From positions 58,722 through 122,721 of the forward strand of contig JAAYWH010000073.1 of the NCBI GenBank assembly GCA_012516785.1: 64,000 bases of DNA. The letters are read 5' to 3'. Source of the DNA: Methanomicrobiales archaeon. Its GTDB lineage: Archaea; Halobacteriota; Methanomicrobia; Methanomicrobiales; Methanospirillaceae. The notes beneath the pieces are model-generated. The model was not told the DNA's origin. It saw only the letters and a program-made list of their open reading frames with translations, and did no database searches. This document shows, in pieces, positions 18,045-25,910 of the stretch (position 1 is the first letter of the stretch; each line of letters starts with the position of its first letter). The position numbers and the translations under genes were made by a program.

Positions 18045-18670
18045 TGCAGGTACTTCTCCTCAATGATTTGCCATGCACCCTCTTCACTTTTCGCCAATGC
18101 AACCCATACGGAAGGGTCATGGAGGACTTTTGTCACGATATCTTTCCTCTTCCGCGAATCCGGCTCTATATCCGGGAGGTACTTCCTGAGCCTTCCCTGC
18201 AATGCCACCATCCTGTCAAGCTCCGGAAGGGTGGATTGGAGGTGTTCACGGAGGAACCGGGACACCGCAGGGCTCTCTCCCTCCGTGCTCAAGGCAAGGA
18301 GGAAGTGATCACCGGCAATCACCGAGGGGATCAGGAGATCGCCGGTATCGCCCGAAGCATTGTTGAACAGGATACCCTTCTCCCGGCACAAGGTCCCGAT
18401 GTGGTTGTTGAGCAACGGATCCGGGGTCGCCGCGACGACTGCAAATGCCCCGTCCAACAGAGCGCGTATCTTCCCGTCAGGCAGGTCCCTGATATCGAAG
18501 GGGATTCGTTTCACATCAATCCCGGAGAGATGTGGGGAAAATGAACGGGAGATGACGGTCACTTCTGCTGCAGGAGCAAAGAACCGTGCTTTCCGTGCTC
18601 CTACTTCACCCCCGCCAATGATCACCACCTTTTTCCCGGTAAGATCGATCATGAGCGGGCGCATGTGCAT
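18041..18670 (-). CDS. sirC: Precorrin-2 dehydrogenase / sirohydrochlorin-forming enzyme (Met8p/SirC-like)
   Basis: NAD-dependent oxidation of precorrin-2 to sirohydrochlorin, the precursor of siroheme, Ahb heme, F430 and cobalt-factor II. It is 209 aa, the CysG N-terminal/Met8p type without a methylase domain. The NAD loop is KKVVIIGGGEVGARKARFF, and ALSTEGESPAVSRFLREHL is the dimerisation/catalytic region. Whether it also chelates metal, as Met8p does, cannot be told. It is the first gene of the operon; ATG 18670, 18664 and 18652 are all in frame and the start is uncertain by a few codons. Confidence 0.88.
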   Translation of the reverse strand: MHMRPLMIDLTGKKVVIIGGGEVGARKARFFAPAAEVTVISRSFSPHLSGIDVKRIPFDIRDLPDGKIRALLDGAFAVVAATPDPLLNNHIGTLCREKGILFNNASGDTGDLLIPSVIAGDHFLLALSTEGESPAVSRFLREHLQSTLPELDRMVALQGRLRKYLPDIEPDSRKRKDIVTKVLHDPSVWVALAKSEEGAWQIIEEKYLQ

Positions 18671-18815
18671 ATGATCTGGTGTGACGTGAAATTAAGATGT
18701 TGGAATCGAGCGAATCTTTCCACACATATGATTCCCTTGAACAGGACCGCCATATCGCCCTGTTATCATCCATGGATTCCCACGGCAGAACTCTTCAGGC
18801 GATGATTCGATATCC

Positions 18816-18823
18816 TTATAATG
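18816..18823 (+). promoter_or_regulatory. TATA-like box of the tRNA-Gly gene
   Basis: TTATAATG lies about 30 bases before the mature 5' end of the tRNA; a second similar box, CTATAATG, occurs at 18833-18840. Either could direct transcription initiation shortly upstream of the tRNA. Confidence 0.45.
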
Positions 18824-18852
18824 ATTCAATGCCTATAATGCAGAGTCATTTT

Positions 18853-18924
18853 GCGCCGATAGTGTAGTGGTTATCACTAGGCGTTGCCAACGCCTAAACC
18901 CGGGTTCGAGTCCCGGTCGGCGCA
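18853..18924 (+). tRNA. tRNA-Gly, anticodon GCC
   Basis: A 72-nt cloverleaf. The acceptor stem GCGCCGA pairs with TCGGCGC, with A as discriminator. The anticodon stem AGGCG/CGCCT closes the loop TTGCCAA (anticodon GCC). The T arm reads CCGGGTTCGAGTCCCGG. The CCA end is not encoded and there is no intron. It stands alone between the tetrapyrrole operon and the M24 peptidase gene. Confidence 0.96.
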
Positions 18925-19093
18925 TCTTCCCCCTTTGTTTTGACAAGTCCCCCCATGGTATCCGGTCAGGAGAGATTTGGTCATATCAGATGGTATGCAA
19001 TCCTTCCGAAAGGAAAGATACATCATTCCAATTGGTGCATTAAATGACCCGTTTCATTATCAGTAAATAGTATGTCTCCCAATTGTATAGTTC

Positions 19094-20323
19094 ATGAATA
19101 CAAGGGTCCCTCGGGATGAACTTGAGAACCGGATGAAACGGTTTCGGGTCCAGATGGACACCATACACCCCGATTGGGAGATTGCCACGGTTTTCGGCAA
19201 GGTTAACCTCTACTATTTCTGCGGTACCATACAAGACGGCATGCTCCTAATACCCCGGGACGGAGAAGCCTGCCTTTGGGTGAAGAGGAGTTATGAACGG
19301 GCCATGGATGAATCCCTCTTCCCGCAGATCAAACCGATGCGAAGCTACCGTGATGCAGCGCAATCAATACCATCGATTCCGGATACTGTCTACCTCGAGA
19401 CAGAGCAGGTCCCCCTCGCCCTCTTCTCGAGGCTGCGCAAACATTTCCCCTTCAAATATGTGAGGGCGGTTGACAAGCAGATCCTGCAGATCCGTTCCGT
19501 GAAGAGCCCCTATGAACGTGGATTGATGGAACGGGCGGGAGAGATCCACCGCATAGTCCTCGAGGAGCTGGTTCCGGGAGCCCTGACTGAGGGGATCAGC
19601 GAGGCGGAGTTTACCAACGAACTCTACCGCCTTATGATGGAAGAGGGCCATCATGGGATCGTGAGGTTCGGGATGTCCGAATCAGACATCATGCTCGGAC
19701 TGGTCGGATTCGGTGAGAGCTCCATCTACCCCACCTATTTAGACAGCCCTGGTGGCAATGCGGGGCTGTCACCCGCCGTCCCGTTGCTCGGGAGCCGTGA
19801 CCGGAAGCTGCATGACGGGGACCTGGTCTTTGTCGATATCGGGTGCGGATTTCACGGGTACCACACCGATAAGACCATGACCTACGTCTTTGGACGGAGC
19901 CTGCCCGAAGAAGTCGTCGAAATTCACCGCCGTTGCGTGCAGATACAGGATACGGTCGCCTCACACCTGAAACCCGGGGCTATTCCCTCACAGATCTATG
20001 AGAGTATCATGGCGGAACTCGAACCTTCGTTCCTCGATAATTTTATGGGATATGGGAACAGGAAGGTCCAGTTTTTAGGTCACGGAATAGGTCTTGAGAT
20101 CGCCGAACATCCGGTGATAGCAAAAGGATTTGACCAACCTCTCGAGGAAGGTATGGTGATCTCGTTAGAACCAAAGAAAGGGATCAAGGGCGTCGGTATG
20201 GTGGGAACAGAGAATACCTTTGTCGTCACATCGAATGGCGGCCGTAGCATCACCGGCAATCACCCCGGATTGATCCCGATCGGGGAGCGGACAGTCCCTG
20301 AAAAGAGGGGAGACATCAGGTAA
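19094..20323 (+). CDS. M24 family metallopeptidase (Xaa-Pro aminopeptidase-like)
   Basis: A 409-aa creatinase/prolidase-fold protein. The N-terminal creatinase-like domain covers about residues 1-150 and the pita-bread catalytic domain the rest. All five dinuclear-metal ligands of M24 can be placed: Asp in LVFVDIGCGF, Asp in GYHTDKTMTY, His in FLGHGIGLEIAEHP, Glu in ISLEPKKGI and Glu in VGTENTFVV. It is probably a cytoplasmic Xaa-Pro peptidase or a related hydrolase. Monocistronic, 170 bases downstream of tRNA-Gly. The exact substrate cannot be read from sequence. Confidence 0.9.
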   Translation: MNTRVPRDELENRMKRFRVQMDTIHPDWEIATVFGKVNLYYFCGTIQDGMLLIPRDGEACLWVKRSYERAMDESLFPQIKPMRSYRDAAQSIPSIPDTVYLETEQVPLALFSRLRKHFPFKYVRAVDKQILQIRSVKSPYERGLMERAGEIHRIVLEELVPGALTEGISEAEFTNELYRLMMEEGHHGIVRFGMSESDIMLGLVGFGESSIYPTYLDSPGGNAGLSPAVPLLGSRDRKLHDGDLVFVDIGCGFHGYHTDKTMTYVFGRSLPEEVVEIHRRCVQIQDTVASHLKPGAIPSQIYESIMAELEPSFLDNFMGYGNRKVQFLGHGIGLEIAEHPVIAKGFDQPLEEGMVISLEPKKGIKGVGMVGTENTFVVTSNGGRSITGNHPGLIPIGERTVPEKRGDIR

Positions 20324-21145
20324 CAACTGGCCTGTTTACTGTGAAACAGCAGCAGTGGTACCTCATTCGAGATATCCCGACCAATCACCTTTCCTCCTTG
20401 GGCCTATGAATGCTCTCTCGACGGTTGTCTTACCCCGGATTTGCACTTCCTGCATTTCACCATGGGTACGGGGGAAACCAGTATCCGGTATCGATCTCGT
20501 TCTTCGCTTCCATGAACATCGGGACGGAATTCATTTACCCGATGAATCCTCATCCTCGTGATAAATAAGTGATTCCCGATGCTATGTCCTCTTACCCATA
20601 GAAATTCAGTGATGGGCATTTTCATCGTGGTTTCTATCGGGGACCAGCGTGTGATCCGTCCACGGACAGAACACAATCTGCAGAAAATGCCATTCAAAAC
20701 CTCCTGTCCAGGAAGGGTTCCCGGCTGGGACAAATCTTTGCACCATCAGATCAGCAAGTGGACCAAAATGAGCAGCAAACCATCTCTACCTCATCGATAT
20801 CAATTGTTCCCCCGGGGCTGTTGTGGGCGAAGTTCCGGGGAACAAAATGCGTGAAGCCACACAGGCACTCCCTTCTTTTGGCATGAATGCTGTGTTCGAG
20901 GTTTTCGCCAGCGGGAGGAATATGACAAAAATGTCACATCTAGTTCATCGAAACCACCTCTGACCTCCCCCCGTCGGGGAAAAAGCAGGTCACTGCTTGA
21001 GGCGGTATCAGTGGAAAGACCGCACTCCGTGAACGGCACCAATAAAGGCCTGTCTCAGCATTGCAGGATAAAGGAAAACAGGCAGACCTTTACCAATTAT
21101 CCCTGAACCCTGGGATTCTCCTAAAAAATCCAGGTGTACTTCAGA
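20324..21145 (+). other. Gene-poor stretch of about 820 bases
   Basis: Only short, overlapping, low-quality open frames are found on either strand; none has a convincing ribosome binding site or recognisable motif. The one clear structure is the inverted repeat at 20804-20845. The stretch could hold a decayed gene or an unrecognised non-coding RNA. I see no transposase remnant. Confidence 0.5.
20804..20845. repeat. Inverted repeat with 11-bp arms
   Basis: The left arm TTGTTCCCCCGG (with one extra C) and the right arm CCGGGGAACAA would form an 11-bp stem with a single bulge, enclosing a loop of about 19 bases. It lies in the middle of a gene-poor region and is not followed by a T-run, so a simple terminator role is not obvious. 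Confidence 0.6.
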
Positions 21146-21508
21146 TCACTCTTCATCGTCCTCATTTCCGCAGGCAACTCCTGTCGCATAGAGACCGATG
21201 ATCGAATCGGCTGTCTCCATGGAGATCCGCCTTGCAATCTCGTCAGCAAGGAGAACGACATGCTCAGGGCGCATGCACCCGATGCTCTCCTTCCCGTCCA
21301 GAATCAGCCCGGCGAGGTACGTTAAATCTTCATCCGGCAATTGTTCGATGCGATTGAGAAAATCGGCATCATCTATGGCAAAGTGGTTTGAGACCGGGGG
21401 AAGGATCGAGAAGAAACCATGACCTGATCCAGGACAGAGCGGATCCGTCACCTCTGGGGCAAGCAGGGAGAGGATCGCGAGGTCTCTCTCAGAGAGTGTA
21501 CGAGCCAT
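21146..21508 (-). CDS. Hypothetical acidic protein
   Basis: A 120-aa protein of unrecognised family. Its composition is protein-like: amphipathic helices (DADFLNRIEQLPDEDLTYLA; RPEHVVLLADEIARRI) and an acidic tail (CGNEDDEE). It has no signal peptide or membrane segment, so a cytoplasmic location is likely. No good ribosome binding site is visible before ATG 21508; it follows the next gene by 20 nt, so coupled expression is possible. Confidence 0.6.
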   Translation of the reverse strand: MARTLSERDLAILSLLAPEVTDPLCPGSGHGFFSILPPVSNHFAIDDADFLNRIEQLPDEDLTYLAGLILDGKESIGCMRPEHVVLLADEIARRISMETADSIIGLYATGVACGNEDDEE

Positions 21509-21528
21509 GAATAGCGGGACGTTTCATT

Positions 21529-21804
21529 TCAGGATTGAACCGGGAGATCATCAGCGTTGTGGGTGTCGGCGCAGTGTTGTCTTCTCTGCTCATCCAGTCG
21601 CTGGATCTTTTCTGCTGATTCCTGGAAGGCAGTATCGATTGCGCTCTGGTCCCTCTGCTTCTCCTCCTGCGGGAGATTCCGGATCGCATCGTATCCCATC
21701 TTGCGGTACCGTTCAAGGCTCCCAATCGATGCCTCCGGAGAGACCGGATCTCTCTCGTATCTCTCGATAACGAGGGGGAAACACTGTTTGATGATCATCG
21801 TCAC
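21529..21804 (-). CDS. Hypothetical small charged protein
   Basis: A 91-aa protein, not recognised. It is predicted to be largely helical and very rich in charged residues and Gln (RDQSAIDTAFQESAEKIQRL), possibly with a short coiled coil at about residues 45-75. It sits 20 nt upstream of the 120-aa hypothetical on the same strand. The start could be ATG 21804 or the ATG two codons later. No ribosome binding site is evident. It is moderately likely to be a real gene. Confidence 0.45.
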   Translation of the reverse strand: MTMIIKQCFPLVIERYERDPVSPEASIGSLERYRKMGYDAIRNLPQEEKQRDQSAIDTAFQESAEKIQRLDEQRRQHCADTHNADDLPVQS

Positions 21805-22148
21805 TTTTGGGTTCAGGATCCCAACTCCTTCCAGGCTAGGTCGGGGTTATTTGGTAATAAATGTCGCTCTCTTTCTTGGAAATGGAAAGGAACAATCGTT
21901 ACCATTCCCCGATCATGCCGGATTTCCCTTGCTATCGCAAAAGGAATCCACATTCTTCCCTTTCCCTGAACATATTTTTCCTTGTCGCGATTGGCAGGGA
22001 ATATCCCTGGATGAGGAGTTTATACATGGAGGGGACGTTTTATTTGCGAACAGCTCCGTTATCGTCTGCCACCGGTTGTCACCGGCAGATTCTGGCCAGG
22101 ACAGCAGGGGGATTCGTGACCTCTCTTTATAGGACTCACGATTATTGC
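21805..22148 (+). other. Gene-free stretch of about 340 bases
   Basis: No coding sequence, RNA gene or strong structure was recognised here. It separates the two hypotheticals from the connectase homologue, all three on the minus strand, and should hold the promoter of the former. Confidence 0.5.
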
Positions 22149-22754
22149 TCACCGGCCACCCTCTTGATCCCTGCTACCCTTTTCAAAATTCATGATCGTC
22201 GAAGTATCGAGATCTGCCCTCCTCCTGGTCTGAAGGATGGTATACGCCCTGCTTACTGAGGCAGTACATGATGCAGCGGAAGTCATGATCCCTATAATGA
22301 TGCGGACAGCGTCTGCAAAGGTGCCGTTCTTCCACTCTTCCTGGATCACATCATGTGCAATACGCTTGGTCACCTCGTTTCCAAGCACCACGAATGAACT
22401 CCCTTTCCCTGTCTTCTGCAGGACCATCTTGCCTTCTGTGATATCGATGATGGCATAGGTCCCGCAGGAGACAAAAAGCCTCCGGATCCTCACGGTGGCT
22501 CCATCAGACTCAGACACTTCCCCAACGAGGATCCCATCCTGTTCCGAGACCTTGCACTTGTCGTCACGAACCTGCAGAGCAATCCCCCTTTCTGCGGCCC
22601 TTTTCCCAAGATCGGTGTCGTTGACGATCTGCCCCGAGTAGAGCTCCTGCTCAAACCCCGCAGTTTCAGCATCGGGACCCTGCATCAGGATCTCTCTGAG
22701 ATCGCCTGCGATAACCGCCCCATTATGACCTGAGAATGCAACAACGAGGCTCAT
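22149..22754 (-). CDS. Connectase-like Ntn-hydrolase (DUF2121)
   Basis: A 201-aa homologue of the proteasome-related DUF2121 family, whose Methanocaldococcus member (MJ0548) was shown to be a sequence-specific protein ligase, connectase. Family features read here are MSLVVAFSGHNGAVIAGDLR at the N-terminus, ELYSGQIVNDTDL, DGILVGEVSE, RIRRLFVSCGTYAII, FVVLGNEVTKRIA and ADAVRIIIGIM. After removal of Met the N-terminal residue would be Ser, the candidate nucleophile, where MJ0548 is recalled to use Thr. ATG 22754 is chosen so this residue is exposed; a longer frame to 22799 would bury it. The known target is the MtrA subunit of methyl-H4MPT:CoM methyltransferase, so a link to methanogenesis is likely but inferred. 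Confidence 0.8.
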   Translation of the reverse strand: MSLVVAFSGHNGAVIAGDLREILMQGPDAETAGFEQELYSGQIVNDTDLGKRAAERGIALQVRDDKCKVSEQDGILVGEVSESDGATVRIRRLFVSCGTYAIIDITEGKMVLQKTGKGSSFVVLGNEVTKRIAHDVIQEEWKNGTFADAVRIIIGIMTSAASCTASVSRAYTILQTRRRADLDTSTIMNFEKGSRDQEGGR

Positions 22755-22950
22755 AGGATCATCATCTCCAGTACGGCTCGACTCCCTGCCTAACTTCATT
22801 TCCCCTGGGTTATATTCAACCTGTCTTCTCCGGGCATCAGCGAGCCATCTGCCCTATTTCATGAATTGCAAGACTGCAGGGAAACTGCATAATCCCCTGG
22901 AGCCGGTATCCTATTAAAGGGAAAATTGTACACCTATGTTGGAGACAACT

Positions 22951-23745
22951 ATGGTATTCGAGCAGGCCCGGGCGCTTGGGTTCATCTATGCCCTTGTGAT
23001 GTTTTTTATTCTTGCATATCTCTGGTATACGAAAAGGTGGACGCGGCGGATCGCCTGGATAGTTCTCCTGATAACGGTGGCCCTCGGCTTCCTGATCTTC
23101 TCACCGATCATCCCCTGGCAGTTCCAGAGTCTCGTTCTAAGGGACGCCCGTGGCGTTGGAGGACCCCTGGCGATAGCGGCGGCAGGACTCATCGTCATGC
23201 TGGCGCTCAGTTTTGTCTTCGGAAGATTCTATTGCGGGTACCTGTGCCCTGTCGGAGCCGTCCAGGAGCTGGCCTCGCTTGCACCCGTATCGAAAGTAAA
23301 AGTGGGGAGTAAAGTGTGGCCGGGAGCGATCAGGTGGATTTTTTTTATCCTCTTCATCATTACCGGGTATTTTTTCACCTATGGTCTCCTCCGTCTCTTT
23401 GGAATCCGGGACTTTTTCCTCCTCCTGCTGTCTGCAGGATTCTTCATCTTCCTGGCAATCATCGCCATCTCACTCTTCCTCTATCGTCCCTTCTGCAGGT
23501 TCATCTGCCCGTTCGGGGCACTCGCCTCGATTCCAGCCATGGGGAGTCGGTTCAAGATCCGGCGGACCGATGCCTGCATCTCGTGCGGAAAGTGCGAGCG
23601 TGCATGCCCCACCAACGAGGCGAAGAGGGGCGATCGGAAAGGGGAGTGTTATCTCTGCCACCGGTGCCTTGATGTCTGCCCGGTTGAGGGAGCCCTCGAA
23701 TACAGGAGGGCTGGGGGTGTACAGACGAAAGAAGGAGCGAAATAA
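22951..23745 (+). CDS. NapH/MauN-type membrane 4Fe-4S protein
   Basis: A 264-aa polytopic membrane protein with cytoplasmic Fe-S ends. There are about five hydrophobic helices, two CX3CP segments typical of NapH/RdxA (YCGYLCPVGAVQE and FCRFICPFGALAS), and two C-terminal ferredoxin motifs (CISCGKCERACPT and CYLCHRCLDVCPV), i.e. two 4Fe-4S clusters. It probably passes electrons between a quinone- or ferredoxin-like donor and an unknown acceptor. GGAG lies 6 nt before ATG 22951; an earlier ATG at 22936 lies within the expected leader. A TATA-like CTATTAAAGG is at 22911-22920. No redox partner is adjacent. Confidence 0.85.
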   Translation: MVFEQARALGFIYALVMFFILAYLWYTKRWTRRIAWIVLLITVALGFLIFSPIIPWQFQSLVLRDARGVGGPLAIAAAGLIVMLALSFVFGRFYCGYLCPVGAVQELASLAPVSKVKVGSKVWPGAIRWIFFILFIITGYFFTYGLLRLFGIRDFFLLLLSAGFFIFLAIIAISLFLYRPFCRFICPFGALASIPAMGSRFKIRRTDACISCGKCERACPTNEAKRGDRKGECYLCHRCLDVCPVEGALEYRRAGGVQTKEGAK

Positions 23746-23836
23746 CATTTTTCAAGAAGAGGAACCGCTATTCATTTGTGCCAGGCGGCGCAACTGATAT
23801 CCTTGTGAAAAGAGAAGAACGTGGAGGAAGACCAGG

Positions 23837-24172
23837 ATGGGAAGAGAAGACCGTGAAGATATAAAGGGAAAGGTCCTGCGCTTGAAGGATCTTGTCGCCT
23901 ACCAGGACGGGAGCATTGCCAGCCGGATGATCGTCAATTCAAAGGCAGGGAGTATCACCCTATTCTCCTTTGACAGGGATGAAGGAATATCGGAGCATAC
24001 CGCCCCATTCGACGCGGTTGCCACTATCCTTGACGGAGAATGTGAGATCCGGCTCTCAGGGGTGGTCCACCTGCTGAAGGAAGGGGAAACGATCATCATG
24101 CCGGCACATGCCCCGCATGCCCTGACGGCTCTCACCCCGTTCAAGATGATTCTTGTCATGATCAAAGCGTAA
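23837..24172 (+). CDS. Small cupin-domain protein
   Basis: A 111-aa single-domain cupin: the beta-barrel segments GISEHTAPFDAVATILDGE and EGETIIMPAHAPHAL correspond to cupin motifs 1 and 2. The metal-binding set is reduced (H in SEHT, H in PAHAPHAL). The RBS GGAGGAAG precedes ATG 23837. It follows the NapH-like gene by 91 bases on the same strand and may be co-transcribed. The ligand or reaction is unknown. Confidence 0.85.
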   Translation: MGREDREDIKGKVLRLKDLVAYQDGSIASRMIVNSKAGSITLFSFDRDEGISEHTAPFDAVATILDGECEIRLSGVVHLLKEGETIIMPAHAPHALTALTPFKMILVMIKA

Positions 24173-24309
24173 GTTCCCCTGGATCATGAGTGTCCTATAG
24201 TGTGCAGCCGGATAGCGGTAAAAGAGATCTCCATTCTCATCATACTCCCCTATCCATTCGATTCATACCAGTTTCCGGTTGCATACCGCAGTCTCATTGC
24301 GGGAGTCCC

Positions 24310-25008
24310 ATGTTCATCATAGGCCATCGCGGTGCAAGAGCAGTGGAGCCCGAGAACACGCTCCGGGCTATCAGGACAGGGATGGACTGTGCCAATTATG
24401 TTGAGGTGGATGTCCGTCTCAGCCGCGAGGGGATTCCGGTCATCATGCATGATACGATGCTCGATCGCACCACCAATGGTACAGGACCGGTGAATGCCCA
24501 TACCCTTGAGGAACTAAAGAGCCTTGATGCCGGAAGGGGGGAGTCCATCCCGACCCTCGAAGAAGTCTGCCGTCTTGTTTCTGGACGCTGCGGCCTTTTT
24601 GTCGAGATCAAGGAACGGGGAAGCGAAACGGCGATCAGCCGGGTGATCAGGGAGTTTGGACTAAAAGACCTGTTCGTCGTCTCGTTCCACCAGGAGAGCA
24701 TTATTGCTGCGCTCTCTCATCTGCCGGGAGTGAGGACCGGCATTATTGTATCAAAGGACACGGCCAGCCTGCCAGGTGCCGCACAGGAACTAGGTATCGA
24801 TGCGGTCCTTCCGAAGTTTGCCCTGTTGAACGATGCCCTGATCGCTGAGTACCATGCCCGGGATCTTCTCGTGGTCTCCTGGACCCTGAACACACCGGAA
24901 GAATTCATGGTGGCAGCCAGCCTGGGAATCGATGGATTTGCCACGGATGACCCCTGCAGGGCCCGGAAATATTTCCAAGCCCGGAAAAAATTTCATGAAT
25001 CTGAATGA
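24310..25008 (+). CDS. Glycerophosphodiester phosphodiesterase family protein
   Basis: A 232-aa TIM-barrel GDPD enzyme. The start HRGARAVEPENTLRAI holds the catalytic His-Arg and Glu, VEVDVRLSREGIPVIMHD holds the metal ligands and second catalytic His, and LFVEIKE follows. The C-terminal VVSWTLNTPEEF and DGFATDDP complete the family signature. ATG 24310 has GGGAG 4 nt upstream; the longer frame to 24190 has no homology-like sequence. Presumed to hydrolyse glycerophosphodiesters from (archaeal) phospholipid turnover; no signal peptide, so cytoplasmic. Confidence 0.92.
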   Translation: MFIIGHRGARAVEPENTLRAIRTGMDCANYVEVDVRLSREGIPVIMHDTMLDRTTNGTGPVNAHTLEELKSLDAGRGESIPTLEEVCRLVSGRCGLFVEIKERGSETAISRVIREFGLKDLFVVSFHQESIIAALSHLPGVRTGIIVSKDTASLPGAAQELGIDAVLPKFALLNDALIAEYHARDLLVVSWTLNTPEEFMVAASLGIDGFATDDPCRARKYFQARKKFHESE

Positions 25009-25080
25009 GGCACTCGCATCCAAAATGAAAATGGCGAAGCGATGTTCCTAAATAAAAAGGCATAACTCGAAAAGATCCTT

Positions 25081-25707
25081 TCAGACCGGGATCCTGGCCC
25101 CCTGGGTGATCTCCTCCTTCCGGTGTTGCTTGAACCAGAACACCCCCAGCAGGGCCACGACAATTGAGCCTGCAAGGACAAACATCATGTCTAGCATGGT
25201 ATCGTTCAGGCTGTTCTGCATGGGACCGGCGAGGCTGCCCCCAAAAAAGAAGTCTACCAAGAATTCGTAGATCTCCCAGGCGGCCCCCATCGCCATACCA
25301 AAGATGATAGTGAAAAAGATGATGAACCACGTGTTCAGGTTCATCTTCATGTACTTGTCAACAAAGATGACTCCGAGAAAACCAAGCACAGCCACAGCTG
25401 TACCCGATACGATATGCGCAATCTTGTCGTAGTAGGGGTAAAATGTGGTATAGTATCCCTGCACATAGCCGGCGGTGTGGATCCAGAGGGCTAGGGCAAC
25501 CAGGAAGAAGACGAACCAGGGCAGGTTAATGTTCATCCGCTTGGCAACGACAAACGGGATCACGGTCATCCCAAGCATAAGGACCGCGGTGACCATGGCA
25601 TTGTACTCCCCCCTGAAAAGGGCGCGTAGTGCATTCAGGGCGATCAGAGCCATGAAAAAATAGGCGAGGTAAATACCATAACTCTTCTCCATATTCTTAT
25701 TGTTCAT
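25081..25707 (-). CDS. Polytopic membrane protein, YjdF/DUF2238-like
   Basis: A 208-aa integral membrane protein with about six hydrophobic helices. The central stretch with DKIAHIVSGTAVAVLGFLG and the later MGAAWEIYEFLVD and LNDTMLDMMFVLAGSIV resemble the conserved His, Glu and Asp positions of the YjdF/DUF2238 family, whose function is unknown. The C-terminus is basic and cytoplasmic (KQHRKEE). ATG 25707 is the first ATG; an alternative is at 25692, and neither has a strong ribosome binding site. Confidence 0.7.
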   Translation of the reverse strand: MNNKNMEKSYGIYLAYFFMALIALNALRALFRGEYNAMVTAVLMLGMTVIPFVVAKRMNINLPWFVFFLVALALWIHTAGYVQGYYTTFYPYYDKIAHIVSGTAVAVLGFLGVIFVDKYMKMNLNTWFIIFFTIIFGMAMGAAWEIYEFLVDFFFGGSLAGPMQNSLNDTMLDMMFVLAGSIVVALLGVFWFKQHRKEEITQGARIPV

Positions 25708-25910
25708 CAAGCGGGGTGATTAACTCCCGCATAGGTGAGGCGAAAAATAACGAAAGATTTCTGTTTTTGAAAGTGGAACGGGCAGGTATCGAACTATCGC
25801 GATGAAACGATAAAGCGCAGAGAGAAAAGTCCTCTCTGATTGGAGGAAATCCTCCTTGATTCTGGAATAAGCCGATACCCTTCCGGGGAATGGGGAAGGT
25901 CCAACCTCTT

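Noticed and set aside
20355..21042. Several 68-109 codon frames in the gene-poor stretch
   Set aside because: No motifs, no ribosome binding sites, overlapping on both strands; not annotated as genes.
21557..22259. Plus-strand frames of 132 and 191 codons
   Set aside because: They run antisense to the 91-aa hypothetical and into the connectase gene, with Ser/Cys-rich random-looking translations.
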